NCBI RefSeq assembly: GCF_001623075.1
Contig: NZ_LMCF01000022.1
Coordinates: forward strand, 38,206 to 102,205
Length of the DNA: 64,000 nucleotides
Direction of reading: 5' to 3'
Source of the DNA: Pseudovibrio sp. Ad37
GTDB lineage: Bacteria; Pseudomonadota; Alphaproteobacteria; Rhizobiales; Stappiaceae
Part shown: piece after piece, positions 8,675 through 17,665 of the stretch
Position numbering within the stretch: position 1 is the stretch's first letter
How the letters are laid out: each line of letters starts with the position of its first letter
Notes under the pieces: model-generated
What the model saw: the letters and a program-made list of their open reading frames with translations, nothing else
The model's database searches: none
Told to the model about the DNA's origin: nothing
Position numbers and translations under genes: made by a program

Positions 8675-10890
8675 GCTCTCAGCCTTTCTTCAATCGGAAC
8701 CTGCGCAGGCTGTGGCACTTCATGCAGACGCGGTTGCTGCATGGATTGCTTCACTTCCTCGCTTGGCCCATCTGCAATGATGCGGCCCTGATCCAGAGCG
8801 ATCAGCCGATTGGTGAGCTTCAGGAGGGAAGGGCGGTGTGTGCTGATAATGAGTGTCAGAGAACCGTTGTTATAGCGCCGCAAGCCACGCAACAAACGCT
8901 GCTCAGCGGAAAGGTCCAGCTGACTGGAAGGTTCATCCAGAAACAGGATCTTAGGTTTACGCAAAAGAACACGAGCCAAGGCCACACATTGCCGCTGCCC
9001 ACCAGAAAGAGCAGCCCCGTTTTCCCCCACAATCAGATTATAACCAGTTGGATGCCTGTTCACGAGACTATGTAGCCCCGTTACATGGCAAACTTCCTCA
9101 ATCTCCTCGTTGGAAAGGTGTGGCAACCCAAGGCAAAGGTTGTCTCTCAACGTGCCTTGAAACAACGTGTTGTCCTGAGACAGATACCCAACAAAATGGC
9201 GCAGGTCTGATGGATCAAACTGGCGCGTATCAATTCCATCAATGAGAACAGCACCCTCAGAAGGATACCGAAGCCCGCTCATCAGTCGTCCCACGGTCGA
9301 TTTTCCTGACCCGACACACCCAACCAGCCCAATCGTATCTCCCGGCTCAATCGAGAAATTGCAGTGGGTCAGGCTGGCTTTCTCACTGAGGGGATAAGAG
9401 AAGCTGACATTTTGAAACTGAACCTCACCACGGCAGCACCGCAGGTTTGCAGTAGCTTTTCCTGTCTTGCGTTCTGTTGGCTGGTTTAGGAGATCTCCAA
9501 GCTGACGATAGCTGTGCAGGACTTGACGAAACCGGACCAACGCATTGGCGATAGAAGAGATTGGCGCCAACACACGGGATGACAGCATCATCGCAGCAAT
9601 GAGGCCACCCATGTTCACAGCACCTGCCTCAACCTGATAGACGCCCCAGACAATAATCAGCACCGACACCATGCCTTGCACATGCCCTGTTCCCACCATC
9701 GCCAGATTGGACCAGTGACGGCTCTGCAACAGGATCTCGCTGCTGCGCTCAACAGACTGCTCCCAGCGGGATTGCATGTGGGCTTCTGCATTGAGGGCAC
9801 GCACAGTCTCATGCCCGCCCAATGTCTCCATCAAAATGTTCTGCCGCTTGTTCCCCTCAAGGCTTGAAGCTTGAACGGTTTGCTCCAAAGGCAATTGAGC
9901 CGCCAGATTAAGCAGGCAAACCACGGGCACAGCAAGCAGGGGAATCCAGGCGATAGGGCCAACGATGAAAAACAGGATGCAGATGAAAAGCCCGACAAAG
10001 CAAAAATCCAGCAGGGCGATTAACGCTGTTGAGCTGAAGAATTCTCGGAGTTTCTCATAGTCATGAACAGTCCCGGCATACTCACCGGCACTCTTGGTTT
10101 TGGCAGAAAAGTCAATGTTCTGCACATGAGAGAAAATCTTGGAAGCCAGCCGCTGATCTGCCTTTTTACCAAGGCTGTTGAGGATGGATGATCGCGCCAC
10201 CTTCAGCAAACTATCTCCCGCCAGTGCCAACGCCACGCCAATCGTCAGAGCCCATAGCGACGCCACAGCGAAGTTGGGCAGGATGCGGTCATAGACATTC
10301 ATGATGAACAAGGGGGAAGCGAGGGCAAGGCAGTTGATCAGCAATGTCCCGAACGCAACATTGCCATAGTCAGGCCAGAACCGTGTGAACTCGGACCAGA
10401 ACCAATGCTTGTTGTCTTGATGAACCTGCCCACTGCTGTCGCGTGCATGAAGAGATGAAAACAAGATCGCATACCCGGAGTATGCCCGTTGCAAAATATC
10501 CAAGCTGAGATACTGCGGTCTTTCCAAATCTAAGGGGTCCAGCAGTTTTGCCTGCCGTGTGGCAGCGTCATAACCCACCAGCAGGCGCAAGGCTTTGTCA
10601 TGAAACACCAACAGGCACGGAAGGCTGCTACTGGAGATCTTGCTAAGAGCAAGCTGTTGCTTGTTGGCGTGTAACCCGCAATTCTCTGAGGCTTTTTCAA
10701 CTTGAGAGAATTGTAACCGCCCATTGATCAGCGGAAGCCCGGCAGTCACCGCAGTTTTACTGAGGAAATTCCCATGGGCGCGGGAGACATAAGCGACGCT
10801 TTCAAGCAGGGCGTCCAGCACCTCATGCATTGGATGGCTACCTTCCTCAGAATTGAGGGCATGAGGGCTGGACAAGCGAAAATCACTCAC
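8671..10890 (-). CDS. Type I secretion system permease/ATPase (LapB/HlyB-like) with degenerate C39-like N-domain
   Basis: A 739-residue ABC exporter: an N-terminal C39-peptidase-like domain (about 1-150) in which I see no Q-x4-DCG catalytic cysteine motif, so a substrate-docking domain rather than a protease; a six-helix transmembrane domain (about 170-460); and a nucleotide-binding domain with Walker A GCVGSGKST, signature LSGGQRQCVALARVLL, Walker B ILFLDEPSSQLD and H-loop STHRP. It exports an unprocessed C-terminal-signal protein such as an RTX toxin or adhesin, by analogy with HlyB and LapB. GTG 10890 is the annotated start; ATG at residue 21 is an alternative. Confidence 0.9.
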   Translation of the reverse strand: MSDFRLSSPHALNSEEGSHPMHEVLDALLESVAYVSRAHGNFLSKTAVTAGLPLINGRLQFSQVEKASENCGLHANKQQLALSKISSSSLPCLLVFHDKALRLLVGYDAATRQAKLLDPLDLERPQYLSLDILQRAYSGYAILFSSLHARDSSGQVHQDNKHWFWSEFTRFWPDYGNVAFGTLLINCLALASPLFIMNVYDRILPNFAVASLWALTIGVALALAGDSLLKVARSSILNSLGKKADQRLASKIFSHVQNIDFSAKTKSAGEYAGTVHDYEKLREFFSSTALIALLDFCFVGLFICILFFIVGPIAWIPLLAVPVVCLLNLAAQLPLEQTVQASSLEGNKRQNILMETLGGHETVRALNAEAHMQSRWEQSVERSSEILLQSRHWSNLAMVGTGHVQGMVSVLIIVWGVYQVEAGAVNMGGLIAAMMLSSRVLAPISSIANALVRFRQVLHSYRQLGDLLNQPTERKTGKATANLRCCRGEVQFQNVSFSYPLSEKASLTHCNFSIEPGDTIGLVGCVGSGKSTVGRLMSGLRYPSEGAVLIDGIDTRQFDPSDLRHFVGYLSQDNTLFQGTLRDNLCLGLPHLSNEEIEEVCHVTGLHSLVNRHPTGYNLIVGENGAALSGGQRQCVALARVLLRKPKILFLDEPSSQLDLSAEQRLLRGLRRYNNGSLTLIISTHRPSLLKLTNRLIALDQGRIIADGPSEEVKQSMQQPRLHEVPQPAQVPIEERLRA

Positions 10891-11374
10891 GGCGTGTTCC
10901 CTTGATTTATGACAGTAATCGCAGTTTCAATTATTTGTTTTTCGAGGGGCCACGCTTTGTTTGATATTCTTGCGAGAAGCAGAAAGATTAGGAGATACAA
11001 CGCATTACAGGTATCAAGTAATCTCTCAGTTCCCGCTAAGAAGTTTCGGTGTTCTTGTGGGATCTAAGAAAACACCCTGAGTAAAATGTGGCAATCTCGG
11101 GAACTTGTACTGTCAAATAAAGGGGCAAAAATAGCAGGAGTGTATTTGCCAAGGCATTCGCTATAAGATCAGCGCCTTAAAATTCTGATTGTTCGGAATC
11201 GCAAGTTTCCCAATGAACACAGCATTTCCCTCCAAACCAACATATCCAAAAGTTTGAGAGTGAGCGTGTGTACGAAAGGGGATAGTGGGATAATTTCCCC
11301 TACGGCAAGTTATCCCATGCATTCTTAGGGGTAAAACGCGAGACCCGTGAGGTTTAGCACCCAGAAGCTCTCAA
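10891..11374. other. 484-nt intergenic region, no gene seen
   Basis: No convincing coding frame, tRNA or IS end. It must hold the promoter of the type I secretion operon (reading left). Near 11287-11319 the inverted segments GTGGGATAA and TTATCCCAT could form a hairpin without a T-run on either strand. Function is unknown. Confidence 0.4.
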
Positions 11375-12271
11375 TCACAATAGCTTAGGCAGTTTCTCGG
11401 CTAAAAAGTCAAAAAGAAGCTTTATGCGTGGAATTTGTTTGAGAGTATGCGGCGAAGCCAGCCAGACGGGCAAAGCAGGCAATGGATCCTCCAAATCGAG
11501 GCGTACAAGGCTGTCATCCTCCAGGCCGATTCCGATCTGACCGAGTCCAACACCACATCCGGCACGCACCAATTCCCAATAAGCCACCCTGTCATCACAG
11601 CGCACACTAAAGAAGTCCCGATTGACGTTCAGGCCAGCTTCCCGCATCCCGCGTAGGATCAGGTCAGATTGGTCATAGCCGATCCAGTCCAGCGCAAACA
11701 GCTCCTCTCGCGTTGTCGGCATACCAACCCGCTCAATAAACGTGCGGCTTGCAAATAACCCCAGCGGTGTCTCACCAATCTTCTTAGCAACGATGTCCAG
11801 CTGTGTCGGAGTAAACATGCGCACCGCGATGTCAGCTTCCTGAAACAACAGATTTTGCGCATCGTCAGAGGGGAGGAGGTCAATCTGGATCTCAGAATAG
11901 CTCTGCCGAAACTCGGCGATCAGCTTTGGCAACACGTAGTTAGAAATCACCTGACTGGCCGTGACGCGCACAGGCCCAGCAAACCCGCTTTGCTTGCGCT
12001 CTTCTGCATGAAGCAGAAACTGTGCTGCTGCTGAATGCATAGCCTTGGCGTGTGGCAGCAATGCTTGGCCATCTTCAGTCAAGCCAAGCCCGCGTTGATG
12101 ACGGTAGAACAAGGAGACGCCCAGCTCCACCTCAATCGCCTTCACTTGCCGCCCGATTGTCGGCTGGCTCTGGTTCATCTGCTTGGCTGCAGCCGAAAGA
12201 CTGCCCGTCTCCGCAACGACCACAAAAACACCGATCAAATCCCAGGAAAGATGATGTAGTCTACTATTCAT
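11375..12271 (-). CDS. LysR-family transcriptional regulator
   Basis: 298 residues. The N-terminal winged HTH reads LIGVFVVVAETGSLSAAAKQMNQSQPTIGRQVKAIEVELGVSLF in two parts (residues about 13-56), followed by a periplasmic-binding-protein-like effector domain (VRVTASQVISNYVLPKLIAEF onward). It is transcribed away from the NAD-epimerase gene at 12417, the usual layout for a LysR protein and its target. The intergenic region carries an inverted repeat directly upstream of its start. The inducer is unknown. Confidence 0.9.
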   Translation of the reverse strand: MNSRLHHLSWDLIGVFVVVAETGSLSAAAKQMNQSQPTIGRQVKAIEVELGVSLFYRHQRGLGLTEDGQALLPHAKAMHSAAAQFLLHAEERKQSGFAGPVRVTASQVISNYVLPKLIAEFRQSYSEIQIDLLPSDDAQNLLFQEADIAVRMFTPTQLDIVAKKIGETPLGLFASRTFIERVGMPTTREELFALDWIGYDQSDLILRGMREAGLNVNRDFFSVRCDDRVAYWELVRAGCGVGLGQIGIGLEDDSLVRLDLEDPLPALPVWLASPHTLKQIPRIKLLFDFLAEKLPKLL

Positions 12272-12274
12272 AAT

Positions 12275-12296
12275 TGAATATCATATCTGCAATTCA
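12275..12296. promoter_or_regulatory. Candidate LysR operator (inverted repeat)
   Basis: TGAAT (12275-12279) and ATTCA (12292-12296) form a perfect inverted repeat with a 12-nt spacer, 4 nt upstream of the regulator's start and within the shared divergent promoter region. LysR proteins usually bind T-N11-A dyads at such places. Seen in sequence; function inferred. Confidence 0.4.
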
Positions 12297-12340
12297 TTCG
12301 AATTTACATAGTAAATGAAGCGCCTACTATCTTGCGTAAA

Positions 12341-12384
12341 GCGTATTCCCGAAAAGTAGTGCCGGTCTTCGGCTAAGAATACGC
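12341..12384. repeat. Intergenic palindrome resembling alphaproteobacterial palindromic repeat elements
   Basis: Outer arms GCGTATTC (12341-12348) and GAATACGC (12377-12384) pair perfectly, and inner arms CCGAA and TTCGG pair inside, giving a long hairpin. The sequence resembles short mobile palindromes common between genes of Rhizobiales genomes. I see only one copy in this window. It sits 32 nt before the epimerase start and may affect its mRNA leader. Confidence 0.5.
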
Positions 12385-12416
12385 AATTTAGAAAAGTGTG
12401 TTGGACAGGAGCGGTC

Positions 12417-13331
12417 ATGAGACCTGTAGCTTTGATTTTAGGTGCCTCTGGCAGATTTTCAAAAAATATGATTGAGCAGTTGAAAGCTGCTGGCTGGGAA
12501 ACCCGAGCCTTTGATCGTGCTAATCAAGATATGAAAAAGGCGGCAGAAGGCGTTGATGTCATCGTGAATGGTGCAAACCCGCAATACCCGCAATGGAAGC
12601 GGGATGTGCTTCCGTTTACCCACCAAGTGATAGAAGCAGCCAAACATGCCAATGCCACGGTTGTCATCCCGGGAAACAACTACTGCTTTGGCCCAGGCAT
12701 GCACTCACCCATCGGCCTGCAAACACCCCACAATGCAACCAATGAGCTGGGCGTGATCAGAATAGAACTGGAACGCCTTTACAAGACATCAGGCGTTCGG
12801 ACTATTCTGCTCAGAGCTGGAGATTTCATCGACACCTCCGCCAGCGGCAACTGGTTTGATCTGATCATGACCACCAGGTTGGAGAAGGGAAAGCTCATCT
12901 ATCCCGGCAAAACCGATGTTCCTCATGCCTGGGCCTATCTACCGGATATGGCACGTGCTGCCGTTCAACTGCTGGAAATGCGAGATCAGTTGAACGCTTA
13001 TGAAGACATCTCCTTCCCCGGTTACACTTGGACGGGCAACGAACTCAGCAAAACGCTCACCACTGTCACCAAACAGAATGTGACCATCAAACAGTTCAGC
13101 TGGTGGATGATCCGCCTGAGCCAGCCTTTCTGGTCCTTGGCAAAACACCTTTTGGAGATGCGATATCTCTGGGATACCCCGCACTGGATGGACACCATCC
13201 GCTTTGACGAACTGCTACCTGACTTTGAAGCAACGCCAGAGCAGGAAGCCCTGAAGCATGCGATCGGTCACTTACCTGCCTTCCAGCTGAGCAAACTGAT
13301 CCTGACGAGGCAGCACAAAAGTGCAGCATGA
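12417..13331 (+). CDS. NAD-dependent epimerase/dehydratase-like protein (extended/atypical SDR)
   Basis: About 304 residues. It opens with MRPVALILGASGRFSKNMIEQL, a Rossmann nucleotide loop of GASGRFS form rather than the textbook GxxGxxG, followed by VDVIVNGANPQYPQWK and a C-terminal substrate domain (PGYTWTGNELSK). It resembles NAD(P)-binding sugar epimerase or NmrA-like proteins. I chose ATG 12417, preceded by CAGGAGCGGTC, over the longer GTG 12396. Divergent from the LysR gene, which probably controls it. The substrate is not recognisable. Confidence 0.75.
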   Translation: MRPVALILGASGRFSKNMIEQLKAAGWETRAFDRANQDMKKAAEGVDVIVNGANPQYPQWKRDVLPFTHQVIEAAKHANATVVIPGNNYCFGPGMHSPIGLQTPHNATNELGVIRIELERLYKTSGVRTILLRAGDFIDTSASGNWFDLIMTTRLEKGKLIYPGKTDVPHAWAYLPDMARAAVQLLEMRDQLNAYEDISFPGYTWTGNELSKTLTTVTKQNVTIKQFSWWMIRLSQPFWSLAKHLLEMRYLWDTPHWMDTIRFDELLPDFEATPEQEALKHAIGHLPAFQLSKLILTRQHKSAA

Positions 13332-13447
13332 GAATTTGCCTGATGTGGCCTCCAAGAGTTTACATAGGCAAAGCCGACAGGATATAACTAAGCAGTCCAA
13401 TCCGATATATTATGCGGCGTTTGCCTCTTTGAATTTTGGAGTGCTCT

Positions 13448-14188
13448 TTGACCTTTAAACTTGGAATTTTGGAAGTTGGCCGACCACCCGAAAACCTGAG
13501 CAAGACATTCGGTGATTACCCGTCAATGTTCGAAACGCTCCTGAAGGATCAGGGGGGCAACTGGCATTACATGTCTTACCCTGTAGTGGATGGCCAACTG
13601 CCTCAAAACGTTCATGACTGCGATGGCTGGCTGATCACGGGCTCCAAGCACGGTGTCTATGATGATCTTGAGTGGATCGACCGGCTTAAGACCTTTCTGA
13701 AAACAGCCTATGATGAGCACGTGCCAATTGTCGGCATTTGCTTCGGACATCAGATCCTTGCAGAAGCGCTGGGCGGCAAGGCTGAAAAGTCCAACAAAGG
13801 TTGGGGCTGCGGGGTCTTCACCTACTATGTTCTGGAAAATCCCAATTGGGTGCCAGAGGGGCTGACCAGTTTCTCCATTGAAGCTTATCATCAGGATCAG
13901 GTGACAAAACTGCCAGCAGATGGAGAGGTTATCGCGTCCTCAGATTTCTGCGAGTTTGCAGCGATTGATTACAAGGGCAGGGCACTCACCCTACAAGGGC
14001 ATCCTGAGTTTAATAAAGACTACTCTGTCGCCCTGTTTAAAGAACGCCGCGGTGACACACTGCCTGAAGACATTGCCGATCATGCAATCGCCTCCTCGGA
14101 AGCGCCCATGCAGATTGGCGAGGTCGCACACATGATCGTAAACTTCATTCAGCAGGCAGCAGTGAAAGAAAAGCAAGAAGGGCACTAA
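13448..14188 (+). CDS. Class I glutamine amidotransferase (GMP-synthase-like GATase1)
   Basis: About 246 residues, a stand-alone GATase1 domain. The nucleophile elbow is VGICFGHQILAEALGG (catalytic Cys in GICFGHQ) and the His/Glu pair lies in LQGHPEFN. It hydrolyses glutamine or a gamma-glutamyl compound; the acceptor is unknown. I prefer TTG 13448, placed 6 nt after the TTTGGAG ribosome binding site, over TTG 13436, which lies upstream of it. The next gene encodes a PuuB-like gamma-glutamylputrescine oxidase, so a role in gamma-glutamyl-polyamine breakdown is plausible, although the protein is not of the classical PuuD family. Confidence 0.8.
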   Translation: MTFKLGILEVGRPPENLSKTFGDYPSMFETLLKDQGGNWHYMSYPVVDGQLPQNVHDCDGWLITGSKHGVYDDLEWIDRLKTFLKTAYDEHVPIVGICFGHQILAEALGGKAEKSNKGWGCGVFTYYVLENPNWVPEGLTSFSIEAYHQDQVTKLPADGEVIASSDFCEFAAIDYKGRALTLQGHPEFNKDYSVALFKERRGDTLPEDIADHAIASSEAPMQIGEVAHMIVNFIQQAAVKEKQEGH

Positions 14189-14243
14189 CTCCTGTCCTGC
14201 AGCGTTTCAGAGGCTCGGGTATAGGCCCTGAGCCTCCTCAGGG

Positions 14244-15563
14244 ATGTACATGGCTATTTCGCAAGGTTTTCTTCACGCCAATGATAAGGCAGGCCAATAC
14301 CCAGCCTCCTACTACGCTGCGACAGCAAACAAGCAACTCTCCTTTCCAACGCTGGAAGGTGAGCATACCTGCGATGTTTGCGTCATCGGCGCTGGCTATA
14401 CGGGCCTGTCTTCTGCGTTGCATTTGGCTGAACGTGGTTACAAAGTCCATCTTCTCGACGCGCACCGTGTTGGATGGGGAGCCTCAGGCCGCAACGGCGG
14501 TCAACTCGGCAGTGGCCAGCGGAAAGATCAGGACGAGCTGGAAAGCCTTGTTGGTCTTGTACGCGCCAAAGAACTCTGGGGCCTTGCTGAAACCGCCAAG
14601 TCCCTGACGAAAGACCTCATCGCCAAATACCAGATTCAGTGTGATCTGAAACCGGGTATCCTCCACGCAGATCACAAACAAAGCTATGTAAATCACAGTA
14701 AGGCCTATGCTGAAAAGCTGGCAAACAAATACGGTTACGAAGAAATTCGCTTCGTAGACTCTGCTGAAATTCAAGAGATGCTTGATACAACGGCGTATCA
14801 CGGCGGCACGCTGGATATGGGGGCAGCTCACCTGCACCCGTTCAACTTCGCGCTGGGTCTTGCTCAAGCCTGCCAGAATGCGGGCGTGCAGATCTTTGAA
14901 AATTCTGAGGTGTTGGAGATTGAAAAGGGTGAGCCAGCCAGGTTGAAACTCGCCAATGGACAAGTCACTGCCCGCTACGTGGTCTTTGCCTGCAACGGTT
15001 ATATTGATAGCCTTGAAAAGCGCGTTGCAGCGCGGGTTATGCCCATCAACAATTACATCATTGCCACCGAACCACTGGGAGACGATCTGGCCCGCTCGCT
15101 GATCGCCAATGATGTAGCCGTGGCAGACTCGCGCTTCGTGATCAACTACTACCGTCTGTCAGCAGACAACCGTCTCTTGTTTGGGGGAGGGGAAAGCTAC
15201 AGCTTCCAGTTCCCGCAGGATATAAAGGCTTTCGTCCGCAAACCTATGCTGCGGGTCTACCCGCAGCTCAAGGACGTACCCATCGAATACGGCTGGGGCG
15301 GAACACTAGGCATTACGCTCAACCGCATGCCATATTTCGCAAAACTCGCCCCCAACATGCTCAACGCCAGCGGCTTCTCTGGTCATGGTGTCGCTATGGC
15401 AACACTGGCAGGTCAGCTCATGGCAGAAGCGATCGACGGGCAAGCCAGCCGGTTTGACGTCCTGGAAAAAGTCCCAACCCACGTCTTCCCCGGTGGTCGC
15501 CATTTACGATGGCCCCTGATGGTCCTCGGCATGCTCTACTACAGCCTGCGGGACAGGCTTTAA
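14244..15563 (+). CDS. FAD-dependent amine oxidoreductase, gamma-glutamylputrescine oxidase-like (PuuB family)
   Basis: 439 residues of the DAO/PuuB family. The FAD dinucleotide fold is CVIGAGYTGLSSALHLAERG (about residues 49-68), then WGASGRNGGQLGSG as in PuuB/OrdL proteins, and a C-terminal FAD-contact FSGHGVAMATLAGQLMAEAI. It oxidises the amino group of a glutamylated or free amine. ATG 14244 and ATG 14250 are both possible. It follows the amidotransferase gene by 55 nt and may share its transcript. Confidence 0.85.
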   Translation: MYMAISQGFLHANDKAGQYPASYYAATANKQLSFPTLEGEHTCDVCVIGAGYTGLSSALHLAERGYKVHLLDAHRVGWGASGRNGGQLGSGQRKDQDELESLVGLVRAKELWGLAETAKSLTKDLIAKYQIQCDLKPGILHADHKQSYVNHSKAYAEKLANKYGYEEIRFVDSAEIQEMLDTTAYHGGTLDMGAAHLHPFNFALGLAQACQNAGVQIFENSEVLEIEKGEPARLKLANGQVTARYVVFACNGYIDSLEKRVAARVMPINNYIIATEPLGDDLARSLIANDVAVADSRFVINYYRLSADNRLLFGGGESYSFQFPQDIKAFVRKPMLRVYPQLKDVPIEYGWGGTLGITLNRMPYFAKLAPNMLNASGFSGHGVAMATLAGQLMAEAIDGQASRFDVLEKVPTHVFPGGRHLRWPLMVLGMLYYSLRDRL

Positions 15564-15571
15564 GAGCAAGT

Positions 15572-16555
15572 TCAGACCGGTATGAAGACCTCTCGCACTG
15601 ATGAGCTTCTGACGGTTTCAGCACCATCTGCTTCACCAAGAGCTCGGTATTGATGGGTGTCGCCGGAGAACACTTTGCCGAGGCCGTGGTATCCGGAAAC
15701 TTCAGGTTGTTCGAAGCCAGCCTTTCTTAGATCATTCGCCAAGGACTGAGCAAAGGATTGCTCTCGCTCAACTTCAAAGAACAGGAAGCTCGTCGTTTTT
15801 GTTTCGGATGCGGCCTTCAAATCTTTAGGCGCAAAAGATTTGGGTATTCGGGCATCAGCGCTGAAACAGGATGTGACGCGAATGTCCGAGAAGGATTTGT
15901 CCAACCCTCCTTGAGCAAGTTGCTTTGCTATGTCTTTCGACCACGCGACTTCCCAGCCTTTCTCCTCAGAACCTGTCTTTGAGGTGATGCCATCTTCGCC
16001 CTGCCGCCCATGTCCTGCAACATAAAGCTTATCTTCTTCTCTTTTCAGATTTCCGAGAATTCCGGTCTCTTCATTACTGATAAGCTTCACACGCAGCAGA
16101 GCATCTGCCCGCCATGCATGATCACTCGCAGCCTTCAGCATATCTTCAAATTTCGTCGGCCCAACCGTGGTTATGAAGCCTGTTTCTGAAAGATCATTCG
16201 CTGCCATGTAAGAGTTAAAGCCAGAGGCAAGATCGCCAGCCTCTTTATAGTTCTGCTCAGCAAGTTCATGCTTGAGTGCTTCAAACCTCGCCTTGTCAGC
16301 GTTGGTTGCGACAATGAGAGGGCGCAGTTATTTGCTCGCGGTGAAGCGTGATAAGTTGGTACCAGAAACCATTTTGAGGACATCATCAGAGACGAACGGC
16401 GCATAGAAATATCCGGTTTTGTTGTCTTTTGCAGGTTTTGGATCTGGCCTCTGCTGAAAGATGTCTTGAGTTTCCACAGCGCGAACATCAGACGTGTTTT
16501 GTACCTGTTCACTGGAGGAGGAGATCGGTGATGAGGCTAAATTCGAAATAGGCAT
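15572..16555 (-). pseudogene. Caspase-like/C80-like cysteine peptidase gene interrupted by one in-frame TAA
   Basis: One reading frame runs from ATG 16555 to the stop at 15572, broken only by TAA at 16330-16328 (codon 76). The 75 residues before it are Ser/Gln/Pro-rich and look disordered. Reading through gives LIVATNADKARFEALKHEL, then LYVAGHGRQG (candidate catalytic His, residue 182) and IRVTSCFSADAR (candidate catalytic Cys, residue 230), then SFAQSLANDLRKAGF and a late SGYHGLGK. GHG followed by hydrophobic-x-x-SC matches the clan CD layout of MARTX-type C80 and clostripain-like peptidases. An internal restart at ATG 16207 would give 211 residues that keep both residues. A disordered N-terminus plus a protease suggests a secreted effector or toxin, but no secretion genes flank it. 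Not seen: an RTX or polymorphic-toxin parent. Confidence 0.6.
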
Positions 16556-16744
16556 GGGGCACCAATGTTATAAATTAGATACCAACCATAGATGCCTACT
16601 TATGCGTGTACTGTGATATTTAAGGCATCCTGCATGTGGCGATGGGGCCAGTAAAGACATTCAGGTCTTTAAGTTATGTGATTGGCGTTTTGCCTTAAAG
16701 GACTGAGCGTCTTGCATTTATTCTTGGCAGTATGTCGTGAGTGC

Positions 16745-17665
16745 TCAGCTCTTCTCCAGCTCTTGCTCCATTTCAGGTTTGTCCAGATACAGCCGTTGCT
16801 GCTGATAAAGCTTGCCGTCAACTTCCACCAGCAATCCTTGCCTGCGCAGCGAGGCCACATATTTTGCCATGCCCCGTCGGCCTTTCTTCTCAAAGAACGG
16901 CAAAATGCGCGGCATCATATTGGGCAGCACCATGGCCAGTCGTGTCAGCCAGGCGTCACTGGCTTTTGGGTAACGCTCCAGACATGGCTTTTCCAGATGC
17001 TTCACGAACTGATCAGCTACCACGCTCGGTGACTGCGGCTCATCAATGAAGTTGAGTACGCTGCCACCTTCCAACGCTTCCTGGCGCAACATGTAGGTGT
17101 CCGTGGCTGTCGGTAAAACGCAGCTCACCTTGATACCGTGCAAGTCTTTATCCAGTGCAAAGGAAAGCATGGCCCCGCGTAGGCCAAACTTGGTTGCCGC
17201 ATAAATCGGGGTTTCCCGAAGTGGCTGGATGCCGCCAAGCGAAGTGGTTGTGATGATGCGTGGATCATCACCTTTCAGCAGATAAGGCACCGCCAATCGG
17301 CTCAAGACCAACGGGGAGATCATGTTGATGGTGATCTCTTCTTCTATGCTTTCTGGCGTCCGTTCATGAAACCGATCCACTTTGGTGATCGCCATGTTGT
17401 TGATCAGCACATCCAAAACACCAAAGTTCTCCTCCACCTCGCGTAAAAGCCGGGTCATCTCCTCGCGTTGTGTCAGATCTCCTTCGAAGACATGCACCCG
17501 CAAACTGTCCAATTGGGCCTGAAGCTCCCGCGCGGCACGTCCATTCTTGTCTGCCAGAACAAGATTCATCCCTCGCTCGTGCAGGCGTTTGGCGATGTGC
17601 CCGGCGATGTCACCACCACCACCGGTTATCACCGCAGTACGTCCCTGAAAACGATAGGTGGTCAT
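16745..17665 (-). CDS. Short-chain dehydrogenase/reductase (SDR)
   Basis: 306 residues of classical SDR type: TGGGGDIAGHIAKRL (cofactor loop), INNMAIT (NNxA-like), and the catalytic YAATKFGLRGA (YxxxK). Its ATG overlaps the stop of the upstream flavin monooxygenase gene, so the two are co-translated. SDR plus FMO/Baeyer-Villiger pairs usually oxidise an alcohol to a ketone and then to an ester or lactone. The C-terminal 60 residues are longer and more basic than in a minimal SDR. The substrate is unknown. Confidence 0.85.
   Translation of the reverse strand: MTTYRFQGRTAVITGGGGDIAGHIAKRLHERGMNLVLADKNGRAARELQAQLDSLRVHVFEGDLTQREEMTRLLREVEENFGVLDVLINNMAITKVDRFHERTPESIEEEITINMISPLVLSRLAVPYLLKGDDPRIITTTSLGGIQPLRETPIYAATKFGLRGAMLSFALDKDLHGIKVSCVLPTATDTYMLRQEALEGGSVLNFIDEPQSPSVVADQFVKHLEKPCLERYPKASDAWLTRLAMVLPNMMPRILPFFEKKGRRGMAKYVASLRRQGLLVEVDGKLYQQQRLYLDKPEMEQELEKS

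Noticed and set aside
11287..11319. GTGGGATAA/TTATCCCAT hairpin in the gap after the type I secretion genes
   Set aside because: No T-run on either strand and no transcript it would end; may be chance.
13448..15563. Complete Puu putrescine pathway
   Set aside because: Only a PuuB-like oxidase and a GMP-synthase-like amidotransferase are present; no PuuA, PuuC or classical PuuD, so a full pathway is not claimed.
16171..16512. 113-codon minus-strand frame bridging the broken peptidase gene
   Set aside because: It is a different phase from both peptidase fragments; those share one phase, so a stop mutation and not a frameshift explains the break.
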